Shown here: piece by piece, positions 8,491 through 19,000 of the stretch | Layout of the letters: every line of letters begins with the position of its first letter | How positions within the stretch are numbered: the first letter of the stretch is position 1 | From: Polyangiaceae bacterium | GTDB taxonomy: Bacteria > Myxococcota_A > Polyangia > Polyangiales > Polyangiaceae | Reading direction: 5' to 3' | Assembly: GCA_025937895.1 (NCBI GenBank) | Contig: JAICQL010000073.1 | Location: forward strand, 1-32,936 | Length of the DNA: 32,936 bases | Position numbers and translations under genes: made by a program | Notes under the pieces: generated by a model | Told to the model about the DNA's origin: nothing | The model's input: only the letters and a program-made list of their open reading frames with translations | The model's database searches: none

Positions 8491-8576
8491 GAGAGGCTGT
8501 GGCCAGGAGAGGCTGTGGCCAGGAGAGGCTGTGGCCAGGAGAGGCTGTGGCGGAGGCTGTGGCCAGGAGAGGCTGG
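8485..8576 (+). repeat. 16-bp tandem array straddling the TolC-like stop codon
   Basis: The first unit (ggctaggagaggctgt, 8485-8500) contains the TAG stop. Three identical units ggccaggagaggctgt follow at 8501, 8517 and 8533. A 12-base deleted unit lies at 8549, then one ending in gg at 8561-8576. A single C/T change separates the stop-bearing unit from the others. A different 15-bp expansion (GRDVM/GRDEM) ends immediately upstream, inside the gene. Confidence 0.9.
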
Positions 8577-8652
8577 GATAGCCAGAGCTGGCGGCACACC
8601 GGGCCGCGCCGCTGGGCGGGCCCGGTGTGATGGCTACGGCGTGCGCTCGAGC

Positions 8653-10293
8653 TCAGCGCAGGGGCGCCGCAGCGCTGCCGGGCACGCCGTAGTGGATGTG
8701 CAGCTCCGGATCGCTGCCGGTGTAGAGGAAGCCGTCCACCTCGTTGCCCTCGATCAGGTACGCGGTGGAGGTGGTCAGCAGATCGCCGGCGCCGTCGCCG
8801 TCCAGATCGCCCGCGATGGTGACGCCCTCCAGGAAGCGGCCCTCCTCACCCAGGGCGCTGGCGGGGTTTGCGGCCAGCACGGCCTGTACGGGGAAGAGCC
8901 AGCTGCCGCTCGCGCGCTGGCGCGAGCCACCCAGCAGCGCCACGTCATTGGCGATGTTGCCGAGGCCTGCGTAGAAGCGGCTGAGCAGCTCGGCATCACC
9001 GTCGCCGTCGCGGTCACCGGCGAACCACAGGTCTGCCAGGAGGTCAGCATCGTTGTCGAGCACCACGCTCTCGGCGAGCTCCACCTCTGCCGCGAAAAGC
9101 CCGGGCTGTCCGTAGAACAGCCGGGACGGGCCCTCGAGGCTCCAGAGCACCAGCTCTGCCAGCCCGTCGCCGTCCACGTCCGGCGGGCTGAGCACGACGG
9201 AGTTGAGAGTGGGCCTGGGCAGCCCCGTGCCCGAGGTGGTGAAGGGCAACAGCCCTCCGAGCTCCTTGCCGATCGAGGTCGGGTCGACGTCACCCTGGTG
9301 GCGCTGGCGGGCGCCCGGCACGAACAGCGAGTGTGGCTCGCCCGCCGCAGGTGCCATCACGCTGAGGATGAGATCGCCGGTGCCATCGCCATTCACGTCG
9401 CCAGTGGCGATGGGAATTAGCCCACCTTCGGTCACCAGACGAGCGCTGGCATCGAGCAAGCTGGCGCCAGCGCTCAGCCGCTCTCTGGAGCCGTAGAAGA
9501 GATACGCGGTGTTCGGGCCAGAGGAGCGCTGATCGGCGATCACGAAATCATCGAAGCCGTCACCATCGTGATCGCCCAGCGCCGCCAGGTGTGGGTCGAG
9601 CTCGATGGCGCAGCTGGACTCGCTGCTGGGCAAGGGCTCGCGCGGATCACGCAGCTGCACCGCCACCTGCTCCAGCGGCACCACCCCGCTCAGGCGCTCG
9701 GGACCGCCGTACAGCAGGTACGCGCCTTCACTGGCCTCCGCAGGGTAGCAGCTGACGAGGCCGATCAGCAGGTCGCCGAAGCCGTCGCCGTCCACGTCGC
9801 CCGCGGCCTGGATGACCTCGATGGCGCCACGCAGGAACGGCCCGAGGAGCAGCCGTGCGCCGCCCTGCTCCAGCGCAAAGCTGCCATTGGGCTCGGTCGG
9901 GCGCGGCCCGCCGTAGCGGAGGTGCACGAACTCTACCCCGTTGGTGGCCTGCACACCCTCGACGGCGAAGTCAGCGAACCCATCGCCATCGAGATCCCCC
10001 ACGCCAGCGATCGCCACCTCGCCACTGCCCGTCGTGTCGATGCGCAGGTTGACATCCGGCGGCGCGAGCTGCGGCCCTGGCGTGAAGTCGGGCGGTGCCG
10101 GGCTCTCGCTCTCGCTGGCGAGCGGGCTGGCTGCGGCGACGGGCCCTGCCAGCGGCGCCTGCTCGAGCGCGCGTTCTCGTGCGGACACATCGCCCAGTGC
10201 CAGCTCCGGCGAGCAGCCCCATGAGGCCCAGGGCAGCACCGTGCAGAGCGCAGTGCGCAGCGCGTGTCTCACTCTCGGCGTCTTCTGTTGCAT
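8653..10293 (-). CDS. FG-GAP/VCBS-repeat lipoprotein (integrin-alpha-like propeller)
   Basis: A 546-residue predicted surface lipoprotein. The signal sequence ends in the lipobox-like SWGC (Cys27), followed by an Ala/Pro/Ser linker to about residue 75. At least seven FG-GAP repeats with DxDxDG calcium loops follow. Visible loops include GDLDGDGFADF, GDVDGDGFGDL, GDHDGDGFDDF, GDVNGDGTGDL, PDVDGDGLAEL, GDRDGDGDAEL and GDLDGDGAGDL. These repeats form seven-bladed propellers that bind ligands or partner proteins. The ribosome-binding site ggaggt overlaps the stop of the upstream membrane-protein gene, so this is the last gene of the sigma-factor operon. Its ligand is unknown. Confidence 0.85.
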   Translation of the reverse strand: MQQKTPRVRHALRTALCTVLPWASWGCSPELALGDVSARERALEQAPLAGPVAAASPLASESESPAPPDFTPGPQLAPPDVNLRIDTTGSGEVAIAGVGDLDGDGFADFAVEGVQATNGVEFVHLRYGGPRPTEPNGSFALEQGGARLLLGPFLRGAIEVIQAAGDVDGDGFGDLLIGLVSCYPAEASEGAYLLYGGPERLSGVVPLEQVAVQLRDPREPLPSSESSCAIELDPHLAALGDHDGDGFDDFVIADQRSSGPNTAYLFYGSRERLSAGASLLDASARLVTEGGLIPIATGDVNGDGTGDLILSVMAPAAGEPHSLFVPGARQRHQGDVDPTSIGKELGGLLPFTTSGTGLPRPTLNSVVLSPPDVDGDGLAELVLWSLEGPSRLFYGQPGLFAAEVELAESVVLDNDADLLADLWFAGDRDGDGDAELLSRFYAGLGNIANDVALLGGSRQRASGSWLFPVQAVLAANPASALGEEGRFLEGVTIAGDLDGDGAGDLLTTSTAYLIEGNEVDGFLYTGSDPELHIHYGVPGSAAAPLR

Positions 10294-10299
10294 GCTGAA

Positions 10300-11253
10300 T
10301 TACCTCCGCGCTCTGATGTGAGCGGGCTCGGTATTTGATCCCTTCGCGCTGCGCTCCGCCGCGGCCTTGCTCTCGCGCGAGCTCGTTCCGGGCGCGGCAT
10401 CGAGGATGGCGCGCAGGTGGACCGCGTAGCGCGCCATGCCGGGCTGGGCGAGCAGCTCCGCCGCGCGCGCTCGCGCCTGACCGTGCGCGCCACTCGCCAC
10501 CAGCAGATCCAGCGCCAGCACGGATTTCTCCCGGGCGAGCTCACCGTGCGGGAAGCGGCGGTCGTATTGCGCCAGGCCGCGTGCAGCCCGGCGCAGCTGA
10601 CCCGCGCGTAGCGCGGAGCGGATGGAGTCGAGCTGGCGCACCTCCTGCAGCAGCGAGCCGGCGGGTTGCGCCGCGCCGGGTGCGTTGGCTGCTGCCCTGC
10701 TGCTGGTAGCCGCCGGGGCAGGCTCTGCTGCAACGGCAGCGCGGCTCGCCGTTGGGCTCGCGAAGGGCGTCCGGCGCCGGCGTTGCGGCGCTGACTCGAG
10801 CAGCGCCGGAGCGCCCTCCGTGAGCTCGGGGCTGGCCGCGGGCAGCGCGGGTGTGGGCCGTGCCTCCAGCGCGGCCGGTGGCTGCGTGTCCGGCGCGGGG
10901 CCGAGCTCCGCCTGCGGCTCCGAGGCGGCGGGCGAGCTGGCGGGGCGAGCGAGCAGGGCAGCCAGGAGGTAGATGACCCCGGCGCCCGCAATGCCGAGCA
11001 GCGCCGAGCGCGGAGACGACAGTGCGCGCCAGCCAGCCCCGCCTTCGCTCGCTCGTCTCGCACCCTCACTCGGCTCAGGGCACGCGGGCTGCCCGGGGAG
11101 CGGCTGCTCCAGCAGCAGCGGAGCCAAGGCTGCCGCCATGCGCTCGCGGGCTCCGGGGGGAGCGGCGTCGCTCTGCGCGGATTGTAGCAGCCGTTGCTCC
11201 AGCGCCGTGCCGGCGCCGAGCAGGCGCGGCGGATCCAGCAACACCCGTTTCAT
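10300..11253 (-). CDS. Single-pass membrane protein beside ECF sigma factor (candidate anti-sigma)
   Basis: A 317-residue protein with a cytoplasmic N-terminus of about 80 residues, one membrane helix (SALLGIAGAGVIYLLAALLA, about 83-103), an Ala/Pro-rich periplasmic linker, and a C-terminal helical segment (about 205-280, QLRRAARGLAQYDRRFPHGE onward) that looks TPR-like. Its ATG overlaps the sigma factor stop as ATGA, implying translational coupling. Position and topology fit a regulator of the sigma factor. There is no HxxxCxxC zinc-finger motif of the classical anti-sigma domain, so the role is inferred from context only. Confidence 0.7.
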   Translation of the reverse strand: MKRVLLDPPRLLGAGTALEQRLLQSAQSDAAPPGARERMAAALAPLLLEQPLPGQPACPEPSEGARRASEGGAGWRALSSPRSALLGIAGAGVIYLLAALLARPASSPAASEPQAELGPAPDTQPPAALEARPTPALPAASPELTEGAPALLESAPQRRRRTPFASPTASRAAVAAEPAPAATSSRAAANAPGAAQPAGSLLQEVRQLDSIRSALRAGQLRRAARGLAQYDRRFPHGELAREKSVLALDLLVASGAHGQARARAAELLAQPGMARYAVHLRAILDAAPGTSSRESKAAAERSAKGSNTEPAHIRARR

Positions 11254-11978
11254 GACGACTCCTGCGCTGGCTCGCTGCGCTCCAGGCGAGCCACCAGTTG
11301 CGAGAAGCGCGCCCGGGCGCGCCCCAGGCGTGAGGCCACGGTGCCGCCGGGCAGCTGCAGCAACTCCGAGATCTCTGCCACGCTGAAGCCCTCCAGCTCA
11401 TACAGCACGAAGACGCTGCGCTGCGGCTCGGGCAAGCGCTCGAGCACCTGCTCCAGCTGCTCGCGTGCACGCTTCTGGATCAGCAGCTGCTCTGCGCTGG
11501 GCAGATCGCTCGCGTGATCGAGCCACTCAGCCTGCGCCAGCTCACGGCGAACGCAGGCGCGCGAGCGATAGTTGGCGCTGACCCGCACGGCGGTGCCGAT
11601 CAGAAAACGGCGCTCCTGGCCCTGCTGGATGTCCAGCTGGCGGCGGCTGGCGGTGATGAACACCTCCTGCACCACGTCGTCCACGCTGTGCCGTGGCACG
11701 CCCAGGCGCGCCACGAGTCGCCACAGGTTGTCAAAGTGCTCGTGAAACCAGCGCCGCGGCAGCTGCCCATTGCCAGTCGGCGCCGCCCTGGCGGCTGGCG
11801 GCTCGGGCCCAGCCGTTTGCTCCGGCTGTGCCGCCTGCTGGGGCTGTGCCTGCTCGGTCTGTGCTGCCTGCCCGGGCTGTGCTGCCTGCTCGGGGAGGGC
11901 GGCGCCTGCCCGCGCGCCCGCCGGCTGCGCCATGGCCCAGAAAGGCACCCAGCTGGCGATGGGATGGAATGCGCGCAT
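11250..11978 (-). CDS. ECF-type RNA polymerase sigma factor
   Basis: A 242-residue sigma-70 family factor. Region 2 is visible in LWRLVARLGVPRHSVDDVVQEVF with the promoter-melting RRFLIGTAVRVSANYRSR. Region 4 is RLPEPQRSVFVLYELEGFSV followed by AEISELLQLPGGTVASRLGR, an HTH that should read the -35 element. An unusual N-terminal extension of about 70 residues is rich in Gln/Ala/Pro/Glu repeats. The ATG at 11978 is preceded by caaggt; an ATG at 11933 is a possible alternative that shortens the extension. It lies 42 bases after the barrel-like gene and overlaps the membrane-protein gene by four bases. Confidence 0.9.
   Translation of the reverse strand: MRAFHPIASWVPFWAMAQPAGARAGAALPEQAAQPGQAAQTEQAQPQQAAQPEQTAGPEPPAARAAPTGNGQLPRRWFHEHFDNLWRLVARLGVPRHSVDDVVQEVFITASRRQLDIQQGQERRFLIGTAVRVSANYRSRACVRRELAQAEWLDHASDLPSAEQLLIQKRAREQLEQVLERLPEPQRSVFVLYELEGFSVAEISELLQLPGGTVASRLGRARARFSQLVARLERSEPAQESS
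11821..11905 (-). repeat. 15-bp-periodic repeats in the sigma factor N-terminus
   Basis: About five imperfect 15-bp units encode QAAQP/QAAQT/EQAQP-type pentapeptides at residues 29-54 of the sigma factor. The unit length and in-frame character match the repeats in the kinase and TolC-like genes. Confidence 0.7.
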
Positions 11979-12020
11979 GCGGACCTTGCCCTGATGTGGA
12001 CGAGCGCCGGATCTGATCCC

Positions 12021-13022
12021 TCAAAAGAACCAGCTCAGCCCGGCGCCTGCCCGGAGGCCCAGGCGCGGCACCTCGAAGCTGGTCAGCTCGGGTAGAAAAT
12101 AGAAGCGGGGGCGGGTGAGCGGCACCACCACGGCGAGCAGCAGGTCGAGCTGCACGTCTTCGAGCGGCGCCCAGCCGAGCTGCAGCTCCGGGGCCGCGCT
12201 GAGCCAGGGCCAGGAGCGCCGGCGCGCCCCGGGCACCGCCACGCCCTCGCCGCTGAGCCGCCCCACGTCGAACGTGAGACACGGCCGCAGGCGCAGCGCA
12301 GGCGCGAGCGGGAAATGCAACGGACAGGCTGCGCCGGAGAGCGCAACGTGCTGGAAGCGAGCGCGCGCCGCGCCGCCGCCAGCGCGCACCTCCTGTGTGC
12401 CGCTCGTGTACGCGGCCAGACGCAGCGACGGCTGCCACGCGGAGCCGGTCCACTCTGCGTGGATGCCGAGCCCGTACTGCAGAGCGGGCCTGGGCAAGCT
12501 GGACGAGCCCAGCCAGGTGAACGCCGCGGGACCCCAGCGCAGGTGCGCGCCGGGCGGCGGCGCTGCTGCCGAGGTGGCAGCTTCCTCCGCCAGCGCCAGC
12601 TCTTCTGCGCGGGTGAGCGCCCAGCCGCTTGGCGCGAGCTGCGCGGGCGATGCCCCCGGGGGCGGCTCCTCCGCGGCGACCAGCACGGCGATCAGCGCCA
12701 GCGCCTCCAGCACCTCGGCGCAGCTCTGACCCCGGACCTCTCGCTGCGCGCCGGCGCTGGCCAGCGCCGCGAGCTGGCCCGTGTAGCTGGCTGGCTCCCT
12801 GCTGCTGCGCTCGATGCGCACGCGCAGCCTGCTGGCCAGTGCGCGGGCATCGCTCGCGGGCACGCGCGCAGCCAGCGCTTCCAGCCAGCGCGACTCCGCA
12901 GGGCAGCCCTGTGCCGCAAGGTAGCCAGCTGGCGCTGCTTCGCCGGCGCGAGCTGGCCCTGCGCACAGCCATGCGCCGAGCAGCGTGGCGCGCGCGAGAG
13001 CCGTGCGAGCTGCCCGGGGCAC
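12021..13022 (-). CDS. Exported protein with barrel-like C-terminus
   Basis: A 333-residue protein that I cannot assign to a named family. The signal peptide is probably cleaved after AGPARA. The next ~115 residues carry paired cysteines and an amphipathic ALALIAVLVA helix. From about residue 160 the sequence turns into alternating beta strands (for example LQYGLGIHAEWTG and QLDLLLAVVVPL), ending in LRAGAGLSWFF. A terminal Phe is typical of outer-membrane barrels. The start is GTG at 13022, because an in-frame stop lies ten bases upstream; no strong ribosome-binding site is seen. It heads the operon with the ECF sigma factor, so it may be the sensor or a target of that system. Confidence 0.65.
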   Translation of the reverse strand: MPRAARTALARATLLGAWLCAGPARAGEAAPAGYLAAQGCPAESRWLEALAARVPASDARALASRLRVRIERSSREPASYTGQLAALASAGAQREVRGQSCAEVLEALALIAVLVAAEEPPPGASPAQLAPSGWALTRAEELALAEEAATSAAAPPPGAHLRWGPAAFTWLGSSSLPRPALQYGLGIHAEWTGSAWQPSLRLAAYTSGTQEVRAGGGAARARFQHVALSGAACPLHFPLAPALRLRPCLTFDVGRLSGEGVAVPGARRRSWPWLSAAPELQLGWAPLEDVQLDLLLAVVVPLTRPRFYFLPELTSFEVPRLGLRAGAGLSWFF

Positions 13023-13055
13023 CTGTGCTGATTAGCATGGCGCCCGCGGGCAGGC

Positions 13056-13070
13056 AGCTCTGACAGAGCT
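13056..13070. promoter_or_regulatory. 15-bp inverted repeat between the teneurin-like gene and the sigma operon
   Basis: AGCTCTGACAGAGCT is a perfect inverted repeat around a central base. It lies 33 bases upstream of the barrel-protein GTG start and 28 bases beyond the stop of the large gene. A gcccgcgggc palindrome (13042-13051) is adjacent. It could be an operator for the sigma operon, or a stem after the large gene. Confidence 0.35.
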
Positions 13071-13098
13071 TGGCTTTGCTCGGGTCGGTGGCTCGCGC

Positions 13099-16000
13099 TC
13101 AGCGCGGGGCAGGTGCCGGGGGCAAGCCGCGAAACAGGAGCGGCACGGGCTGGGTGCTGGGCGCGAAGCGCGGCTCGGTCAGGCTGCGCGCGAGCAGCGC
13201 GGCCTCGGCGAACAGCCCGGTGGCGATGGCCGGTTCGGGCGCAGCCGGCGGACCGCCGCGATCCACCAGGCTCGTCGGGGCGTTGTTCAGGTACAGGTAA
13301 GCGTTGCTCTGCCCGCTGCGCCAGGCGAATGGCGCCGGGGTCAGGAAGCGGCCCAGGCGCGGATCGTAGTCGCGGCCGGCGATCTGCACCAGACCGGTGT
13401 CGATGTCGAACAGACCACCGGCGAAGCCGAAGGCGCAGTTGCCCAGACCGCTGCCGCTGGCCACCCCGAACTCGTCGTAGCTGAGCTCGACCGGGACGCT
13501 GGAGGCGTTGGTCACGTGCATCACGCGTCGCACGCTGCCCAGGTGATCGACCACCAGACGATAGCTGGTGTTGCCCTGCATCACGTAGTCCGGAACTTCG
13601 CTGTTGCTTGCATACACGAAGCGGGCAGCGACCGAGCCGCTGGGGTTGAGCTCGGCGACGGGCTTGGGGCCAGCGCCGTACAGCCATTTCTTCACGACGA
13701 CGCCGTCCATGAGCTTGGCGACGCGGCGGCCCAGCCCGTCCACCGTGTACTCGATCAGGCGGCCGTCGGGCAGCTGCACGGAGCGCAGATTGCCGAGCGC
13801 GTCGTAGCCGTAGTTGGTGAGCTCGCTCGTGGCCACGTTGAGCCGGGCCTGCAGCGAGCCATCGGCGGCATAGCTGAACTGCTCGTCGCCGTGGCCAGTG
13901 ATGCGGTCCTGCACGTCGTACGTGGCGCTGCGCAGCACGCCGTCCACGCTGCTGGTCAGGCGGTTGCCGTTGGCGTCATAGCTGTACGAGCGGCTGAGCA
14001 CGCCGTCGACGCTGACGCTGAGCAGCTGTCCGCGCGCGTCGTAGGCGTAGCCGTAGCTGGTGGTGATGCCTGCCATGGTCTCCGTCTTCTGCTGCAGCCG
14101 GCCCGCGGCGTCGCGCACCAGGCTCTGCGAGAAGAAGGGCGTACCCGCCATGCGCGCCTCGTAGCTGTTCAGCTCGCCGTGGCCATCATAGCCGCGAACG
14201 TCGCTGACCTGGCCCTGCGAGCTGCTGGTCAGCAGCGGCAGGTCGTTGTCGTACGCCAGGCTCAAGGTGCCGACGCCGATCGGCAAGCCGTCCTCGTCGT
14301 AGCTGAAGCCCACCGTGTTGGTGCCGTTGACGGACTCGCTCACCAGACGGCGCGAGGTGTCGTAGCTCTGCACCACGTTGCCAGTGACCGCGCCGCTGAA
14401 CACCGTGTTGGTGATCAGGTGGGCGTCGCGGGTGAAGGTGAGGTTCACGTCGGCGGGGCCCTGGATGGTCTGCACGTGACCGGTGCTGGCAAAGTAGCCC
14501 AGGGTGATCGCGCCAGACGGCATGCTGACCGTGCCCAGGCGGCCTGCGCCATCGTACCCGAGCTGCACGCTGGAGCCGCCCGGACGGAACAGCTGGGTCA
14601 GCCGCCCGTCGCTGTCGTACACGAAGCTGGTGATGTCGGAGCTACCGCCCGGAGCGGGGCGGCTGATGCTCTCCAGCAGCTCGGCAGCGTTGTAGCTGGC
14701 CTGCAGGGCGGGGCGGCCCGGTGGGGTCAGCTCGATCAGGTTGCCGCCGGCGTCATAGTCGTAGCCGATGATGCTGCCGTCGGCGAGCTCGCGCTCGATC
14801 AGGCGGCCGTTGGCGTCATACCCGTAGGACTCCGTGTGCGTGAGCCCGTCGATGAGCGCGCTCAGGTTGCCCTCCACGTCGTACACGTGTGAGAGGCTGC
14901 GGCCGCCCTGCGCGTAGCTCAGCAGCTTGCCGCTCGGGTCATGGCTGAACGAGGCCGGCAGCAGGCCAGGCTGGCTGGACTGGGTGACGCGCCCCTGCGC
15001 ATCGAGCACCGTCGTGATCAGCCTGTTGCGCGGCGAGCGGAAGAGCAGGGTACGGCTGGCTCCGTCGTAGCTGAGGCTGGCGGTGCGGTTGTTGATGGTG
15101 AAGCTGCGCACGGCGCTCAGCAGCGCGAGCGGCTGGGCGGGGCTGCCGAGCACGGCGCTGCGCGCCTCCGACACCGTGCGGGTGGAGCCAGAGGGCAAGC
15201 GCTCGCTCAGCGAGCCGAGCAGCGGCTCGGCCATGCCCCAGATGGGATCGCCCGCGGGCGTGCTGGTGAGCAAGGTGCCGTCGAACTGGGTCAACGTCCG
15301 GAGCTGATCGCTGCGCGATTCCAGTCGCTCGCTCAGGCCATCTTCGCGCACCGTGGTGCGGCGCTCGACGTCGGTGGCGAGCAGCTCCGTGCTGTAGCTG
15401 CGCTGCAGGCCCGCGGCACTCTGGCGCGTGACCGTGGTCAGCGCTGCAGCGGCGCTGCGGGTCAGCTGGGTCGTGGCGCCCGCGGTGCTGGCGCTGACCA
15501 GGCGCCCGCGGCTGTCGAAGCCGTAGGCATGCTGGACGCCACGCGCATCCGTCTTGGCGGTCAAGAGCCCGCTCGCGTCATAGCTGAGCAGGGTCTGGGC
15601 GCCCGAGGGATCGCGGAGCTTGGCGATGCGCCCGGCGGCGTTGGTCTCGATCTGGGTCTCGTGCCCGAAGGGGGCAACGATGGCCACGGGCCGTCCGGCG
15701 GCGTTGCGCTCCACCAGGGTGACGTTGCCGCCGCCGTCGCTGATCTGAGTCAAGCGGCCCTCGAGATCGTAGCTGAAGGAGTACAGCAGGCCGCCGGTGA
15801 GCGGATGCAGCGTCTCCAGATGCCGGCCGTGGGCATCGAAGCGATACACTTCGCTGCCGTCCTCGGCGGGCACCAGCAGCTCCGCGTCGAAGCCGCCGCC
15901 GAACGTGCTGCGGATGCGGCGCACCGTCTGGTTGGAGCGGCCGAGCAGGTACAGGCTGCCGTCGGGCGCCTGCACGGGCCGCAGGTTGCGGGTGCCGAGA

Positions 16001-19000
16001 CCCGCGAGGAGCGGGGAGCCGTCATCGCCGTTGACCCCGGACGAGCCGGTGCCCGCGCCCGCCAGGCGGCGGATCAGCCCTTGCTGGTCGACGATGCGCA
16101 GCACCTGGTTGCCGTTGTCGCCGATGATCACCCGGCCATCGCTGAGGGCGGTGACGCTCCAGGGACCCAGGTTGCCGAACTGCGCGCTGCTGGCGAGCCC
16201 GCCATCGCCGCCGGAGCCGGTGGCGCCCGTGCCCGCGAAGACTCGCTCCTCGCCGCTCGGCAGGATGCGGCGCACCGTGCGGTCGCCGGTGACGTACAGG
16301 CTGCCGTCGGGACCGACAGCGATATCGCCCGAGTCGTCGTTGGCGGACCAGCTGCCGCTGGCCACCGTCTCGATGATGCCGTTGGGGGAGATCTTGCGCA
16401 CGGCGGCGTTGCTGCCGCTGGCGCGATCCAGCAGGTAGATCGAGCCGTCCGGCGCGGTGGCGTGCGAGATCAGCGCGCACAGCGCGGCCTGGCGCGCGGG
16501 GCCGCCGTCGCCGCGGTTATTGCAGTTGGCGCTGGGCAGCACGCCCGCCACGTGCTCGATCCTGCCCGTGCTCAGATCGAGGCGCCGGATGCGATCCACC
16601 GAGCCGCCGTTGATGGGGTTGTCGCTGAGGATCAGCGTGCCGTCAGGCGCGAAATCCATCTTGCGCACGAACAGACACAGCTCGCTGCCAGGGCCATCGG
16701 TGGTGTTGGGGTCACAGCTGCCCGGGGCCTTGCCGCCGGCGATGGTGCTGACGAGCCTGGTGTCGGGGTCGATGCGGCGCACGCTCGTGCGGGTGGCCAC
16801 GTACACCGCGCCGTCGCTGCCCACGGCCAGGGCGCGCGGGTCGTTGAAGGTGGCGCCGAGCGCCGGTCCGCCGTCGCCGTCGTCGTTCAGGGTGGAGGTG
16901 TGCGGCTGGCCCGCGAAGCGCTCGATGGTGCTGGAGATGGAGTTGGCGCTGCGGCGCGTGCCGTCGCCACGGTGCAACACGCGGCCCGAGGGATCATAGC
17001 GGTGGTGCACGCTGAGCGACCAGCCGCCGAGGCCCTCGTCCAGCAGGTCGGGCGCGCCCAGCTGCAGCTGATAGCTCTGCACCTGCTGGTACTGCGCCGG
17101 GGCGCGCGCCGTCAGGCTGGTGGCCAGGGTGCCCGTGCCGGCCAGGCCGAAGGCACGCGCCGCCGAGCTGGCCTGCGCATAGCGCACGGGGAAGAGGTTG
17201 TTCACGTTCACCAGCACGGGCTGGCGGCCCTGCACGGGGCGCTGCTCTGCGTCCAGGCCGTCCCAGGTGAAGGTCAGCGACTGGTTGGGCAACGGCGGGA
17301 GCTCGAACACGTGGCGCTGCCCGGCGACGAGCACCTCCACGAGCTCGCCGCTCGAGGTGTTGCTCACGCTGGCGCCCGTGACCGGAATGGTCAGCGTGCG
17401 CTGCGAGCTGCTGCCGCGCACCCGATCGCTGCGATAGCTCAGGCTGAAGGGCGTGCCGGCCAGGGGCAGGCGCTCGCCCAGGAGCTGGTTGTCCAGCTCC
17501 AGCAAGGCGCCGTCCGCGGGGCGCGGGCGGTCCAGCGGTAGCTCGGCACGCGGCGGGTCCACCTCCACGCCGCCCGTTCCGCGCAGGACCATCAGCGGCT
17601 GGGCGATGTCGATCGGGGCCACGCGCGAGAGCGAGGCGCGCCACAGCGAGGTCCCGGCGGGGTAGCGGCTGGCGATCAGCACGCGCTCTGCCTGGGTGAT
17701 ACCCAGCGCGCCGAGCGTGGTCGCCGTGGCAGGCAAGCCGCTGCCGTCCACGTCGAGCTCGGCGAAGCCACCGGTCTGTCCCAGCACCTCGATCACGCGA
17801 CCATTGAGCTCACCGCTCCAGCTGGCGCGGGCGCGGCTGTACGAGCCCACCGGCAGAGGGCTGCCCGTGGGGAAGTCGAGGAAGTTCTCGAGCAGGAGCG
17901 TGACAGGCTGGTTGAGCTCCACCTGTTCGTCAGCGCCCACATCGGCCGCGCTCAGCTCCGCCGCGTACACGTAGCCGCTGCCGGAGGGCAGCTCAGCGGG
18001 CAGGGCGCTCGGGCCCGTGGCGCCCACGCTCAGCTCCGTCAGGCGCAGCGTGAGCTCGGAGAGCGGGCTGGTGGAGCCGTCGGCGTGCCGCAGCAGCGCC
18101 TCGGTACCGGCGTTGACGTGCAACACCGCGGTGCGCTCGCCGTCCGCGTCGATCACCGGCAGGCTCTCATGCAGCTGCGCCACCGGGCTGGGGAAGGAGA
18201 GCTCGCCGAGCAGCTCGTCGCCCTCCACCAGCACCACGTCGCTGGCAAAGGTGTAGTCCTGCACGGGCACGCGCAGGGTGCGCTGTGCCACCGTGAAGCC
18301 CTCGCGCTCGTAGTCCAGGGTGAGGGCGGCGCCGCCGTTGACCACCAGATCGAAGCGGCCGTCGACCCGCGACACCGTCTCACCCAGCTCCGGGTGGCCG
18401 TGCACGCGCACGGTCACGCCGCGCAGCGGCTGGCCCGAGCTGCGCAGCACGCGGCCGCGCAGCACCGCTGCCGAGCGGTTCAGGATGGTGCCCGGCGCGA
18501 CCCCGGTCTGGATCGGCGGATCCCCGTCCTCATACAGGAAGCGCACCCGGTCCAGCAGCGAGACGAAGCCCGCCGGCAGCTCGGGCGCCACGCTGCTGGG
18601 ATCAGGCGGCAGCAGGCTCACGCAGCTGCCGGCGCCATCGCACTCGAAGAAGTCGTCGCACACGGTGCCCAGCGCGAGCGGTGTGTGGACCACGCCGCTC
18701 GCTGGCTCGCAGCTGTCCGCGGTGCAGGCGTTGGCGTCGTCGGGCTCCGGCGGCGTGCCGGGCTGACACACGGCGTCCAGGCACGTCTCGGCGCCGTTGC
18801 AGGCGTTGCCATCGGAGCACTCCGAGGGCGTGAGCGCGCCCGCCACGCAGAACAGCACGCTGCTGCCGGAGCAGACCGGCGCGTAGTCTTCGTCGGCCAC
18901 GCCGTCGCAGTCGTCGTCGATGCCGTCGCAGGTTGCGTCGGCGAGCGCCGGAGCACCTGCCTGGCAGCTGTCGAGCACCTCGGCCAGCCCGCAGCTGGTG

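Noticed and set aside
10300..11253. Classical zinc-binding anti-sigma domain
   Set aside because: No HxxxCxxC motif is present in the cytoplasmic part.
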